Positions 8,553 through 16,949 of a stretch of DNA of 64,000 nt are shown here, one piece after another. The notes beneath the pieces were generated by a model. It made no database searches. It saw only the letters and a list, made by a program, of their open reading frames with translations, and was not told the origin of the DNA. Made by a program: the position numbers and the translations under genes. Within the stretch, counting starts at the first letter, position 1; the number at the start of each line of letters is the position of its first letter. This stretch comes from Labilithrix luteola (GTDB lineage: Bacteria > Myxococcota_A > Polyangia > Polyangiales > Polyangiaceae), in assembly GCF_001263205.1 (NCBI RefSeq), contig NZ_CP012333.1, forward strand, positions 10,769,501-10,833,500, given 5' to 3'.

Positions 8553-8754
8553 AAGAAGTCCTCGTACCGTGGGGAGCGTAGCGGAAGCGGGTCAACGCCG
8601 GTAGCCCGTCGAAGGCGTGATCGTGCGATGACCGACGGGACGGAACCACTCCGCCCGTCGTCCAATGGCCGGCGTCAGGCAAGTTTTTTGATTTGTTTTG
8701 CCTGCCTGTTCCCTGGCTTGTCCGGCCGACAGGCTGGCAGGCCGAAAACGCGCT
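8553..8754. other. Intergenic spacer with AT-rich hairpin
   Basis: About 200 bp between two minus-strand lipoprotein genes. The left part should hold the promoter of the Cys-rich lipoprotein gene. At 8676-8704 an inverted repeat CAGGCAA / TTGCCTG encloses a 15-nt T-rich loop, an AT-rich island in otherwise GC-rich DNA. It could be a transcript end for the upstream gene or a protein-binding site; no T run follows on the minus strand. Confidence 0.4.
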
Positions 8755-10560
8755 TCAGAACCCCATTTGGCGGCGCGCGACCTCGCGAAGCACGCCATTC
8801 GACAGCGACAGCCGGGCGAAGGCGTCGCCGCCATGTCGCCCGACGGCAAACACGACGGGCGCGATCGGGAGGTTCGCCCGCGTGGGGTCGAAGCGGAGTG
8901 GCTGGACGACGACGACCGTGCTGGCCTCCGATCCGAGCGGCTCGAGGGCTTGTTTCACCGAGGGCTCGGCGCCGAGCGTCTTGTCCGGACGGCTGTTCGT
9001 GCGCAAGCCGACGACCGGCTCTGCACCGAGGACGACGGAGAGCTGCCCCGCGGCGTTGCTCCAGGCCATGGCCCCTCCTGCATTCGACGCACTGCGCGAC
9101 TTGGCGCCCGCGTCGGATGTAGGCAAGGCTTTCGGGCGCCCCGTGGCCGCCAGCCCACTCGCCCCGCTTGCCCCTCCTCCATGGGCTTTCCGGACGAACG
9201 TGGCGAGCGAGATTCTACCGAGATCCGGCGTCTCCTCGCTGGCCGTCGTCGCGTCATCGAGATGGAGCATCTCTTTGAACGGCGCCGCCCGCGCGAGATC
9301 GAGAGCTCCGCGCACGGCTCGCCCTGCCGCCTCGGCATCCTTCACGGGCGCCTGCAGAGCGAAGGCCTGCGGCTCGTCCCATAGAACCGACGCCGTCAGA
9401 ACGTCGCTTCGCGCCTTCGCGCCATCGTCGAAGACCTCGTGCAGCTTCTTCCCGTCCGCCGCAGCGAGGCGTTCCCCGAGCGATGCCCGAAGGGCCTCTT
9501 CGAGCTCGCGCGCCTGTTCGGCACGCGCTTCGTCGCCGTCGCGAAGGAGCAAGGCCACGGCCGCGCTCGCCGGCAGGGCGTCGATGGGCGCGTGATCGCC
9601 GGTGCGCATCGCCGTGATCCACTTCGACGCTGCACCCCCTCCCGCGGCGGGCGTCATCGTCGCCGAAATCACGGTGCCCTCGTCGCCAACGTCGAGCGAG
9701 AGACGCAGCCTGTCGAGGTCACCCACGATGTCGAGGCGCCGCCCGAGCATGGTGTCGGCCGCGGCGAGAATCGCCTTCGGATCCGCGAAGTCGGGCGCTC
9801 GACCACCGTGCGCACGACGAGCCTGATCGTCCTGCGCGAGCAGCGAGCGCTGCGTTTCGGCCCAAAGCGAACGCAGCTTCGGAGCGATGACGCTCGCAAG
9901 AGCCGATCGCGGAACGTCCGCCACGAGGGCGCCTGGCGGAAGCGGACGCGAAGGAAGCGTCCTCGTGAGATACGGCCCCAGACGCGTGAGGTCGTCGCCC
10001 TTGCGCGCGACGAGGAGATAACCGTTCGAGGAGATGGCGAGACCGAGCGACGAATCCGGCGACTCACCTTTTGCCGCGAGAACCGTCATTCCGTCCGCCT
10101 CGCGGCTCGTGAAATGCGCGGTGTCACCGCCCGCAAGAACGCTCCGCGCATGACGCGCGTCGGTCAGCTTCATCGCAAATGCCCAACCCGGGCTCGCAGG
10201 ATCGCCGGCGACCACACCGAAGGAAGGCAACGTTCCGTCGATCTCGCCCCCGAGCGAGGGGTCGAGACCGAGCGCAGTGCAAACGATGCCGCCGGCAGAG
10301 GGTGGAAGGATGCCGGTCGCGCCGCCGATCCCGCGCTGCAGCTTCGCCCACGAGCCGTTCGGTGACGTCACGTAGAGGTCGGCGAGGAGCGCCTCGGGCG
10401 CCGGCACGGGTGAGGGCGGAGCGCTCGAAACGGTCTCGTCGGTCGGGGTCTCGTGATGACCACACTTGCTGCACGCGACGGTGGAGAGCGTGCAGAGCGC
10501 GACGGCGGCGGGAGCCCAGCGCGGCAGCGCCGAGCCTGCGAACGAACGCGTACGAATCAC
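8755..10560 (-). CDS. Large predicted lipoprotein, function unknown
   Basis: 601 aa from GTG 10560. The N-terminal hydrophobic segment ends with STVAC (C30), a plausible lipobox, and a Pro/Ser-rich linker follows. The body has repeated alpha/beta segments without a signature I can name; its size and strand-helix rhythm vaguely recall DUF3352-type proteins, but this is weak. A Gly/Ala/Ser-rich stretch lies near residues 480-520. The longer frame to 10839 is Arg-rich, overlaps the next gene and is rejected. It is transcribed in the same direction as the neighbouring Cys-rich genes, suggesting a cell-surface locus. Confidence 0.6.
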   Translation of the reverse strand: MIRTRSFAGSALPRWAPAAVALCTLSTVACSKCGHHETPTDETVSSAPPSPVPAPEALLADLYVTSPNGSWAKLQRGIGGATGILPPSAGGIVCTALGLDPSLGGEIDGTLPSFGVVAGDPASPGWAFAMKLTDARHARSVLAGGDTAHFTSREADGMTVLAAKGESPDSSLGLAISSNGYLLVARKGDDLTRLGPYLTRTLPSRPLPPGALVADVPRSALASVIAPKLRSLWAETQRSLLAQDDQARRAHGGRAPDFADPKAILAAADTMLGRRLDIVGDLDRLRLSLDVGDEGTVISATMTPAAGGGAASKWITAMRTGDHAPIDALPASAAVALLLRDGDEARAEQARELEEALRASLGERLAAADGKKLHEVFDDGAKARSDVLTASVLWDEPQAFALQAPVKDAEAAGRAVRGALDLARAAPFKEMLHLDDATTASEETPDLGRISLATFVRKAHGGGASGASGLAATGRPKALPTSDAGAKSRSASNAGGAMAWSNAAGQLSVVLGAEPVVGLRTNSRPDKTLGAEPSVKQALEPLGSEASTVVVVQPLRFDPTRANLPIAPVVFAVGRHGGDAFARLSLSNGVLREVARRQMGF

Positions 10561-10603
10561 GGGCGATGAATAGCACGACGGCACGGGGAATCCGCGCGTC
10601 GCG

Positions 10604-11716
10604 CTACTTGCAGCCGACTCCCTTGTCGTCGGCCACGCAGCGCGAGAGGCCCATCGACTTGCAGAGGTACTTTCGGGGCGTGCCCCACGCGCACCAGGAA
10701 ATCGTGGCGCCGTCGCAGCGCGGGGGGCTCGAAGGATCGCACGAGCCTGCTTGTGCTCCGGGCTGAGGAGGTGGAGCCGCGCACGTGCCGACGGCGCTCG
10801 TTCCACGACTGCCTCCGGCGCAAGCGAGCCCCGCTGCACCGCAATCGACCCCCACTTCGTGGCCGTGCCAGCAGGCGAAGGCGGTGGCCCCCTCGCAGCG
10901 GGTCGTGCCTTCCGTGCACGAGGCCCCCGACGTCGCGCATCGAGGGCCCTCGGACGTCGACGTGCACGTCAGCCCGAATGCGCCGCAATCGAGGCTCGAG
11001 AGCCGTCCTTTCTTGCACTCCAGAATGCGCGTCCCGGAGTTGGAGCAAACCGGCGGAGCGTCGGCCCCGCACGCGCCGAGGGCGCAGGCCGCTTTGCCGT
11101 CCCGCACGACGCACTGCTCGCCGCCTCGAGGACAGTCGCGAACGAGCGTGGCGCGCTCGGCGTTGCACGTGACCGCGCGCCCGTCGGCGTCGCAGAAGTC
11201 CACGGGGCCGGATTTGCCCTTGCCGGTGCAGACGTCGGGTCGCGCGCCGCGAAGGGCGCAGGTTCGAAGCTCGCCGCACGAGCTCGCGCGTAGCCCGCAT
11301 TCACGAAGCGTGAGCGAGAACTGCGCGGCCGACGGCGACGCGAGCTCGGTGTACATCGCCCGTACGCAGCCCACGAAATCCCGAGGGACGAGCCCCGGCG
11401 GAAGCGCGACCTTGTCGCAGGTCGTCAGCAGCGCGCACATGTGCTCGACGTCGTCGAGAGCGGGCACCGCCACGCTGGCCTGAGGCTTCGGCGCGACCGT
11501 CGGTGCGATCGCGTCGGCCCGGCCTCCATCGCCGGGCTCTCCACGAGCGTCGGGCGTCTGGGAAACGAGCACGCCAAGGACGACGACGGCCGACCCCAGA
11601 GGCAGCAGAACCGCCTGGAAACCTCGGCCCCGTCCGGTCCGACCGGCTCGAGTCCTCCCCACCCCTGCCGGGCCGGGCGAGACGGTGGACGTATTTCGAA
11701 CCAGGGGTCGGGGCAT
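10604..11716 (-). CDS. Cys-rich membrane-anchored hypothetical protein
   Basis: 370 aa from ATG 11716 (GGAG three bases upstream; an in-frame ATG at 11755 is an alternative). A single hydrophobic segment at about 33-51 (LLPLGSAVVVLGVLV) would anchor or export the protein. The remainder is Cys-rich with repeated C-x(n)-G-A/T-x-x-C-x-C-like units. These resemble those in secreted Myxococcota proteins, for example two units of the form CEGATAFAC and CDGATISWC. No enzymatic motif was found. It lies 43 bp upstream of the 601-aa lipoprotein gene, so a common transcript is likely. Confidence 0.6.
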   Translation of the reverse strand: MPRPLVRNTSTVSPGPAGVGRTRAGRTGRGRGFQAVLLPLGSAVVVLGVLVSQTPDARGEPGDGGRADAIAPTVAPKPQASVAVPALDDVEHMCALLTTCDKVALPPGLVPRDFVGCVRAMYTELASPSAAQFSLTLRECGLRASSCGELRTCALRGARPDVCTGKGKSGPVDFCDADGRAVTCNAERATLVRDCPRGGEQCVVRDGKAACALGACGADAPPVCSNSGTRILECKKGRLSSLDCGAFGLTCTSTSEGPRCATSGASCTEGTTRCEGATAFACWHGHEVGVDCGAAGLACAGGSRGTSAVGTCAAPPPQPGAQAGSCDPSSPPRCDGATISWCAWGTPRKYLCKSMGLSRCVADDKGVGCK

Positions 11717-11909
11717 GGGCTCCGGCAGGATAGACGCACCTGGTCCGCTCGCCATTCGCTCTCGCAGGCAAAACGCGGCGCCGCCGAGCCTCGTGAGAGG
11801 TCTCGCGGGAAAAGAGGGAAAAGAGGGGAGAAAGGACGGCCGACCCGACCCCCGGCCTACCGACAGATCTTCCTGTTGCCCCAGAGGCGGGCTAAGGTTC
11901 GGTCCCGCG

Positions 11910-12467
11910 ATGCTCGACGACGTTCATAAAGAGTTGGTCACTTCGATCGGCAAGGCCCACGAGGCCCTCAAGCGCGATCTCGGCAAACTGCGAGCCGGGC
12001 GCGCGAATGCGAGCATGCTCGACGGCATCCGCGTCGATTACTACGGCGCCATCACCCCACTCGCCCAGATGGCGAACGTGAACGTGCCGGAGCCGCGCCT
12101 TCTCACGGTCAAGCCCTGGGACAAGACGGCGGTCAAAGCCGTGGAAAAGGCCCTTCGCGAGAGCGAGCTCGGGCTCAACCCGCAGACCGACGGCGACCTG
12201 ATCCGCATTCCCCTTCCGCCCCTCACCGAGGAGCGCCGCCGTGACTTCGTGAAGATCGCGAAGAAGTACGGCGAGGAGTGCAAGGTCGCCATCCGCAAGG
12301 CTCGCCACGAGGCGATGGATATGTTCAGCGAGATGGACTCGTCCGGTGACGCCCCGAAGGACGACGTCGACCGCGCGAAGCGCAAGGCCGAAGAAACCGT
12401 GGCCGAGGGCGTGAAGCAGGTCGACGGTTTCATCGCGCAAAAAGAAAAGGATATCATGGAGGTATGA
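11910..12467 (+). CDS. frr: Ribosome recycling factor
   Basis: 185 aa, the standard RRF length. It releases mRNA and tRNA from the post-termination ribosome together with EF-G. Family hallmarks are visible: LRAGRANASMLDGIRVDYYG near 28-47, then VPEPRLLTVKPWD and LNPQTDGDLIRIPLPPLTEE, and the coiled-coil C-terminus. ATG 11910 fits the family; the longer in-frame region upstream is an intergenic polypurine tract. The usual partners tsf and pyrH are not adjacent here. Confidence 0.97.
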   Translation: MLDDVHKELVTSIGKAHEALKRDLGKLRAGRANASMLDGIRVDYYGAITPLAQMANVNVPEPRLLTVKPWDKTAVKAVEKALRESELGLNPQTDGDLIRIPLPPLTEERRRDFVKIAKKYGEECKVAIRKARHEAMDMFSEMDSSGDAPKDDVDRAKRKAEETVAEGVKQVDGFIAQKEKDIMEV

Positions 12468-12561
12468 GCCCCTCCCCCTCGTCCTCAAGGCAGACCATCG
12501 AGGCGATGCTGGGCTTGACACCCGGAAGGGTTCCCGGCGAGCCTAATTCGACAGCGGAGCC

Positions 12562-13506
12562 GTGGGTTTGATGCGCGCAATCGCAGCCGGAGCGAGCGAT
12601 GTTGGGCTCCAGAGAGAGCACAACGAAGACTCGTTCGTCGTGCTGAAAGAATACGACCTCTACGTCGTCGCCGACGGCATGGGTGGACATCGCGCCGGTG
12701 ACGTCGCGTCGAAGCTTGCGACGGAAACGATCAGCGAGTTCTTCAAGTCCACGGCCAACGACGACGTCACCTGGCCGTTCCACTTCGACACGAATCTCTC
12801 GGAGGAGGAGAATCGCCTCCTCACGGGGATCCGCGTTGCGAACCGCCAGATCTTCGAGCGCAGCACGCGCTCGCGCGAGTACCACGGCATGGGGACGACG
12901 GTTGTCGGCGCCATGTTCAGCGCGCGTAAGAAGCGCATGTACATCGGCCACGTCGGTGACTCGCGCTGCTACCGCGTTCGCGACCAGCAGATTCAGCTGC
13001 TCACGCGCGACCACTCGCTCATCAACGACTACCTGCTCGCGATGCCGGACCTCACCGAGGAACAGCGCAGCGAGCTGCCGAAGAACGTCATCACGCGCGC
13101 TCTCGGCATGCAGGACCAGGTCGTCGTCGATCTCCAGCACGACGATCCGCGCCCCGGCGACGTCTACGTGCTCTGCTCCGACGGCCTGTCCGGCATGGTG
13201 ACCGACGACGAGATCCTCAAGATCGTCAACGGCGCCGCCGACATCCGCGAAGCGTGCGCGCAGCTCATTGTCCGCGCGAACGAACACGGCGGCGAGGACA
13301 ACGTCACCGCGGTGCTCATCAAGATCGAAGAGCTGCCCGACGGAACGACGGGTGTCTCCAGCACTGGCGGCGCAGGCGCAGGCGCGCCGTCGACGCAGCC
13401 GGGCATCGGCGGCCTCGGCACCCTCGCGGACGATGCGGGCATGACCGACATGCCCACGTCCCCCGGCGCCAACGCCGAGCGCGGAAGCAAGCCCCCGGTT
13501 TATTGA
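12562..13506 (+). CDS. PP2C-type Ser/Thr protein phosphatase
   Basis: 314 aa from GTG 12562, GGAG two bases upstream. A metal-dependent phosphatase that dephosphorylates Ser/Thr kinase targets. PP2C motifs are in order: REHNEDSF (~20), VADGMGGHRAGD (~37), MGTTVVGA (~113), HVGDSRCYR (~131), LCSDGLSGMV (~203) and GGEDNVTAV (~245). The Asp residues for both metal ions are present, so it should be active. The last ~60 residues are a Gly/Ala/Pro-rich tail without a membrane segment, so it is cytoplasmic. It would oppose kinases such as the three encoded in this window. Confidence 0.92.
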   Translation: MGLMRAIAAGASDVGLQREHNEDSFVVLKEYDLYVVADGMGGHRAGDVASKLATETISEFFKSTANDDVTWPFHFDTNLSEEENRLLTGIRVANRQIFERSTRSREYHGMGTTVVGAMFSARKKRMYIGHVGDSRCYRVRDQQIQLLTRDHSLINDYLLAMPDLTEEQRSELPKNVITRALGMQDQVVVDLQHDDPRPGDVYVLCSDGLSGMVTDDEILKIVNGAADIREACAQLIVRANEHGGEDNVTAVLIKIEELPDGTTGVSSTGGAGAGAPSTQPGIGGLGTLADDAGMTDMPTSPGANAERGSKPPVY

Positions 13507-13564
13507 GCCGCGTCTTTGAATCGCTTCGGCACGAGACGCGCCGAACAACCATGAGAGACGACGA

Positions 13565-14188
13565 TTGAAGCGCCCCGGTGCTCTCGTCGTCTCTTTCGTT
13601 TCCATCGTCTCGATTTACGGGGCGCATTGCGGGGCGACGCACGAAGCGTCGTTCACGCCAGCAAGTGACGCCGCCTTCGCGAACAGCCTTCGCGGAACGT
13701 ACGTCGCGGCCTCCTCGATCGGTGAGGTGACGCTCTCGCTCTGCCCCGCCGACGACGTGGAGGGGCTTTGCGCCGAACCGTCCATCGGACAGGCCACGGC
13801 GTGCACGTCGTCGTGCCATATCATTCGAAGCGACGGCCGCGGCGAGAACGAATCGCTCGAGACCGAAGACAATGCGTGCTCGTGTTCGACTCCCAGCGCG
13901 GAGCTCGGTGTCCGCGTGAGGCTCGCTTGGTCGGGGGGCAGCAGCTCGCTCGACGGACCCATCCAAACGACCCCGGCCGAGGGCGCTCCCTACGGGCCCC
14001 CGGTGCGCATCTTCACCGGCGAGAAGCAGACGGCCGGCGCCGCCGTCGCCAAAGGTTGGTTCATGCAGGACGGGCGGCTCCAGCTGGACGTTCGTGCGAC
14101 CTCCGACGCGGGCGCGACCGCGGTGCCGGGCGTGGCCGAGAAGCTCTTCTTCACGCGCAAGAGCCCGGATGCGGAATGCATGCGCTGA
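13565..14188 (+). CDS. Predicted lipoprotein, function unknown
   Basis: 207 aa from TTG 13565, with GAGAGACGA upstream. The N-terminus has a short charged end and a hydrophobic core ending in GAHC (C22), a plausible lipobox. Six or more further cysteines (TACTSSC, NACSCS) suggest disulphides in an exported domain of beta-strand character. No family was recognised. It starts 58 bp after the PP2C gene in the same direction. Confidence 0.5.
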   Translation: MKRPGALVVSFVSIVSIYGAHCGATHEASFTPASDAAFANSLRGTYVAASSIGEVTLSLCPADDVEGLCAEPSIGQATACTSSCHIIRSDGRGENESLETEDNACSCSTPSAELGVRVRLAWSGGSSSLDGPIQTTPAEGAPYGPPVRIFTGEKQTAGAAVAKGWFMQDGRLQLDVRATSDAGATAVPGVAEKLFFTRKSPDAECMR

Positions 14189-14363
14189 GTCGACCGAGTG
14201 CTATGGGCTGGCCGCCCGCCCGCGGCGTTTTGCGGCGCGTTTCGCCATTTCGCCAACCTGCGCGCGCGTATTCGAGGCGCGAGCATGTCAAGGCAGGCGT
14301 GAAGCAGCAGGCGATTCGGCTCGACGGAACCTGACCGGCGGACTATTTCCTTCGCTGCGCGAC

Positions 14364-15017
14364 ATGCATCAGCTTCTTGAAATCTTCCGCAGCCTCACCA
14401 AGAACCTCGATCAGTTCACGATCGATCACGGGAGCACGACCTACGCGATCCTGATGATCATCGTGTTCTGCGAGACGGGCCTCGTCGTGATGCCCTTCTT
14501 GCCGGGTGACTCGCTTCTCTTCGCCGCAGGCGCCGTCGCTTCGCGCGGCTTCCTCAGCGTCGGCCCTCTCGCGATCGGCCTCATCGTGGCCGCCATCGTC
14601 GGCGACACGCTGAATTACCACGCCGGCAAGGTCCTCGGGCCGCGCGTCATGAAGAGCGAGAACTCGCGCTGGTTCAACAAGAAGCACCTCGAGAAGACCC
14701 ATAAGTTCTTCGAGAAGTACGGCGGCAAGACGATCATCCTCGCCCGCTTCGTTCCGATCGTCCGCACGTTCGCGCCCTTCGTCGCCGGTGCCGGCGCGAT
14801 GAACTACAAGAACTTCATCGTCTACAACGTCGTCGGCGCGGTCGCGTGGGTCTCGCTGATGCTCGGCTCGGGCTGGGCGCTCGGCCAGGTGCCCTTCGTG
14901 AAGGAGCGCTTCGAGCTCATCGTCATCGGCATCGTGTTCGTCTCGATCCTGCCGATGGTCATCGAGTGGTGGCGTGCGCGCAGCGCAGTGGCTGCCGAGA
15001 GCACGTCGACGCGCTGA
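14364..15017 (+). CDS. DedA/VTT-family membrane protein
   Basis: 217 aa, polytopic. Two conserved DedA features are present: FCETGLVVMPFLPGDSLLFAAG near residues 36-57 (acidic residue in a re-entrant loop) and LARFVPIVRTFAPFVAGAG near 130-148 (the R-F-x-P-x-x-R motif). DedA proteins are thought to act as lipid scramblases or transporters, including undecaprenyl-phosphate recycling, and support membrane homeostasis; which substrate applies here is unknown. ATG 14364 fits the family length; the longer open frame upstream overlaps the preceding gene. Confidence 0.9.
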   Translation: MHQLLEIFRSLTKNLDQFTIDHGSTTYAILMIIVFCETGLVVMPFLPGDSLLFAAGAVASRGFLSVGPLAIGLIVAAIVGDTLNYHAGKVLGPRVMKSENSRWFNKKHLEKTHKFFEKYGGKTIILARFVPIVRTFAPFVAGAGAMNYKNFIVYNVVGAVAWVSLMLGSGWALGQVPFVKERFELIVIGIVFVSILPMVIEWWRARSAVAAESTSTR

Positions 15018-15042
15018 AGCGCTCACCTCACGAGAGAAAGCC

Positions 15043-15387
15043 GTGACGAGGGACGCCTACCGGCCGCCGCAAACCAGGGCCGATGCGCGTCCCTCGGTCA
15101 TTTTGTGGTTCCGCCTCTATGCGGCCACGATGGCTCTCGCCTTCGGCGCGGTCGTCGTCGCCGGCTTCCTGGTTCATCCAGCAGGCGGAGTCCCGCCCAC
15201 GCTCGTGGCCACCCCGTTCGTCGTGCTCTTCGGCGTGGCTACGTTCGTTCCAATGAAGCCCTGGGCCTGGACCTTGGGCTTCATCGCCATCGCGTGCGGC
15301 CTTCCGAGCTGCACGTGCCTGGCAGCATTTCCGCTGCTCCTCCGGTGGAATCGGCCCGAAGTGAAAGCAGCCTTCGCCCGAATCTAA
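15043..15387 (+). CDS. Small membrane protein, unknown
   Basis: 114 aa from GTG 15043 with GAGAGAAAG upstream. Three hydrophobic segments are evident (about residues 25-48, 53-70 and 75-100), and a positively charged tail follows. No family was recognised. It begins 25 bp after the dedA-like gene and may be co-transcribed with it. Its TAA stop forms the left end of the long palindrome shared with hemG. Confidence 0.6.
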   Translation: MTRDAYRPPQTRADARPSVILWFRLYAATMALAFGAVVVAGFLVHPAGGVPPTLVATPFVVLFGVATFVPMKPWAWTLGFIAIACGLPSCTCLAAFPLLLRWNRPEVKAAFARI

Positions 15388-15545
15388 CCCCAGAGCTCGC
15401 CTGAATCGAACCGCCTCGCTCGCCCCGCTCCGCGCAGGCTGCGTTGCGACTCCTCGAAATACGGCCAGTATTCCTCGTCGTCGCGTCTTGCCTGCGCGAA
15501 ACGTTGCTTCGCGATCCAGCTCGATTCAGACGAGCCCTGGGGTTA
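15385..15545. repeat. 161-bp imperfect palindrome with shared stop codons
   Basis: The outer arms are 15385-15409 and 15521-15545, and 23 of 25 positions are complementary. Each arm begins with TAA, which is the actual stop codon of the small membrane gene (plus) and of hemG (minus). Inner sequence continues to pair, including CGCGCAGGC on the left against GCCTGCGCG on the right. The centre is AATAC-GGCCA-GTATT. The element fills the whole convergent interval. It could act as a bidirectional terminator or mRNA-stabilising hairpin, or be a fixed miniature inverted-repeat element. Confidence 0.8.
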
Positions 15546-16949
15546 ACCCACGATACGCGCGGCGATCTCCTCGCCCTGACGAATCGCATCCGGGATGCCG
15601 CTTCCGACGTAGCCGTTGCCTCCGACGTGGAGGCCCGGCAGCTCGCGGACCTTCGTGAAGATGCGATCCATCTTCACGAGATGCCCGACGTGAGGCTGCG
15701 GACTCGCCTTGCGGAAGCGGAACGTCTTCGTGAAGACGGGGGGCATGTCGATGCCGAGCAAATCGAGGAGCTGCTCGCGCGCGACGGTGACGAGATGGTC
15801 GTCGTCGTCCGACAAGTAGCGCTCTCCACCGGCGCCGCCGATGAAGACACGGATCAGCGCATGCCCTGCCGGCGCGCGATGGTCCCATTTGCTCGACACG
15901 AACGTGCCCGCGAGGATGGGCCGGCCCTCGGCACGCGGGATGAGGAACCCGACCGAATCGAGCGGGTGCCGGATGTCTTGGCGCTTGTACGCGAGGAACA
16001 CGGTGGCCGTAGACACGTACTCGACGGTGCCGAGCAGGCTCGAAAGCGACGTGTCGACGTCGGCGAGCATGCGCGACGCGGCGTGCGCGGGGACGGTCAG
16101 CACCACGTCGTCGGCGAAGACCGTCTCGCCTTGGAGCTCGACGGCCCAACGTCCTCGCTCGTCGCCCGGTGCGAGGCGCGACACGCGGCGAACCGCCGTC
16201 GACTTGGTGATGTCCGTCCGACGCAGCTTGTACGCCAGGTTCAGGACGAGATCGCCCAAGCCGCGCGTGAGCGAGAGGAATGCACTCGCTTCGCCTCCGC
16301 CCGCTCCCGCCGCTTTCTTGCGCTTCGCACGGAGCTCGCGCATCGCGAGGATGAGCGAGCCGTGCTTCGCCTCTGCTTCGACGAGCTGCGGAACACAGGC
16401 GCGTACGGAGAGAGCGTCGGGGTCGCCGGCGAAGATGCCGCCGAGGAGCGGGCCGGCAATGCGCTCGCAAATTTCGGGGCCGAGCCGCCGTGAGACGAAC
16501 GAGGCAATGCTCTCGTCCGCGTCACCCGACCAATCACGTTTCGGGATGAACGGCTCGAGCCCGGCGCGGAGCTTGGCATCGAGCGAAAGCAGGTCGGTCG
16601 CGGCGAACGGACGAATCTCGGTGGGGATGCCGAGAATGAGCCCCTCCGGCATCGGATGGAGCTGCTTCTTCCAGACGATGTAGACCTTGCGCGTATCGGG
16701 GCGCGTACCGATGAGCTCGTCGCCGAGGCCGACCTCGCGAGCGAGCCTGGTGGCGTGGGGCTTCGCCGCGACCCACGAGTCAGGGCCCGCGTCGATGGTG
16801 AACCCGTTGTGGTTCACGGTGCGGATGTTGCCGCCGAGCCGCGCTTCGCCCTCGATGAGACGGATGTCGCAGTCGAGGCCAGCGTGCTCGAGCGCGTGCG
16901 CTGCCGCGAGCCCCGTGATTCCACCGCCGACGATGACGACTCGTTTCAT
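15543..16949 (-). CDS. hemG: Protoporphyrinogen oxidase (oxygen-dependent type)
   Basis: 468 aa FAD enzyme that oxidises protoporphyrinogen IX to protoporphyrin IX. The FAD motif is at the N-terminus (VVIVGGGITGLAAAH, ~4-18), and LGGNIRT at ~38-44 is typical of the PPOX/monoamine-oxidase family. Near the C-terminus GLHVGGNGYVGSGIPDAI matches the family end motif. It overlaps hemH by ATGA and is the last gene of a hemE-hemH-hemG operon, giving late protoheme synthesis in one transcript. The gene is also called hemY in other nomenclature. Confidence 0.93.
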   Translation of the reverse strand: MKRVVIVGGGITGLAAAHALEHAGLDCDIRLIEGEARLGGNIRTVNHNGFTIDAGPDSWVAAKPHATRLAREVGLGDELIGTRPDTRKVYIVWKKQLHPMPEGLILGIPTEIRPFAATDLLSLDAKLRAGLEPFIPKRDWSGDADESIASFVSRRLGPEICERIAGPLLGGIFAGDPDALSVRACVPQLVEAEAKHGSLILAMRELRAKRKKAAGAGGGEASAFLSLTRGLGDLVLNLAYKLRRTDITKSTAVRRVSRLAPGDERGRWAVELQGETVFADDVVLTVPAHAASRMLADVDTSLSSLLGTVEYVSTATVFLAYKRQDIRHPLDSVGFLIPRAEGRPILAGTFVSSKWDHRAPAGHALIRVFIGGAGGERYLSDDDDHLVTVAREQLLDLLGIDMPPVFTKTFRFRKASPQPHVGHLVKMDRIFTKVRELPGLHVGGNGYVGSGIPDAIRQGEEIAARIVG

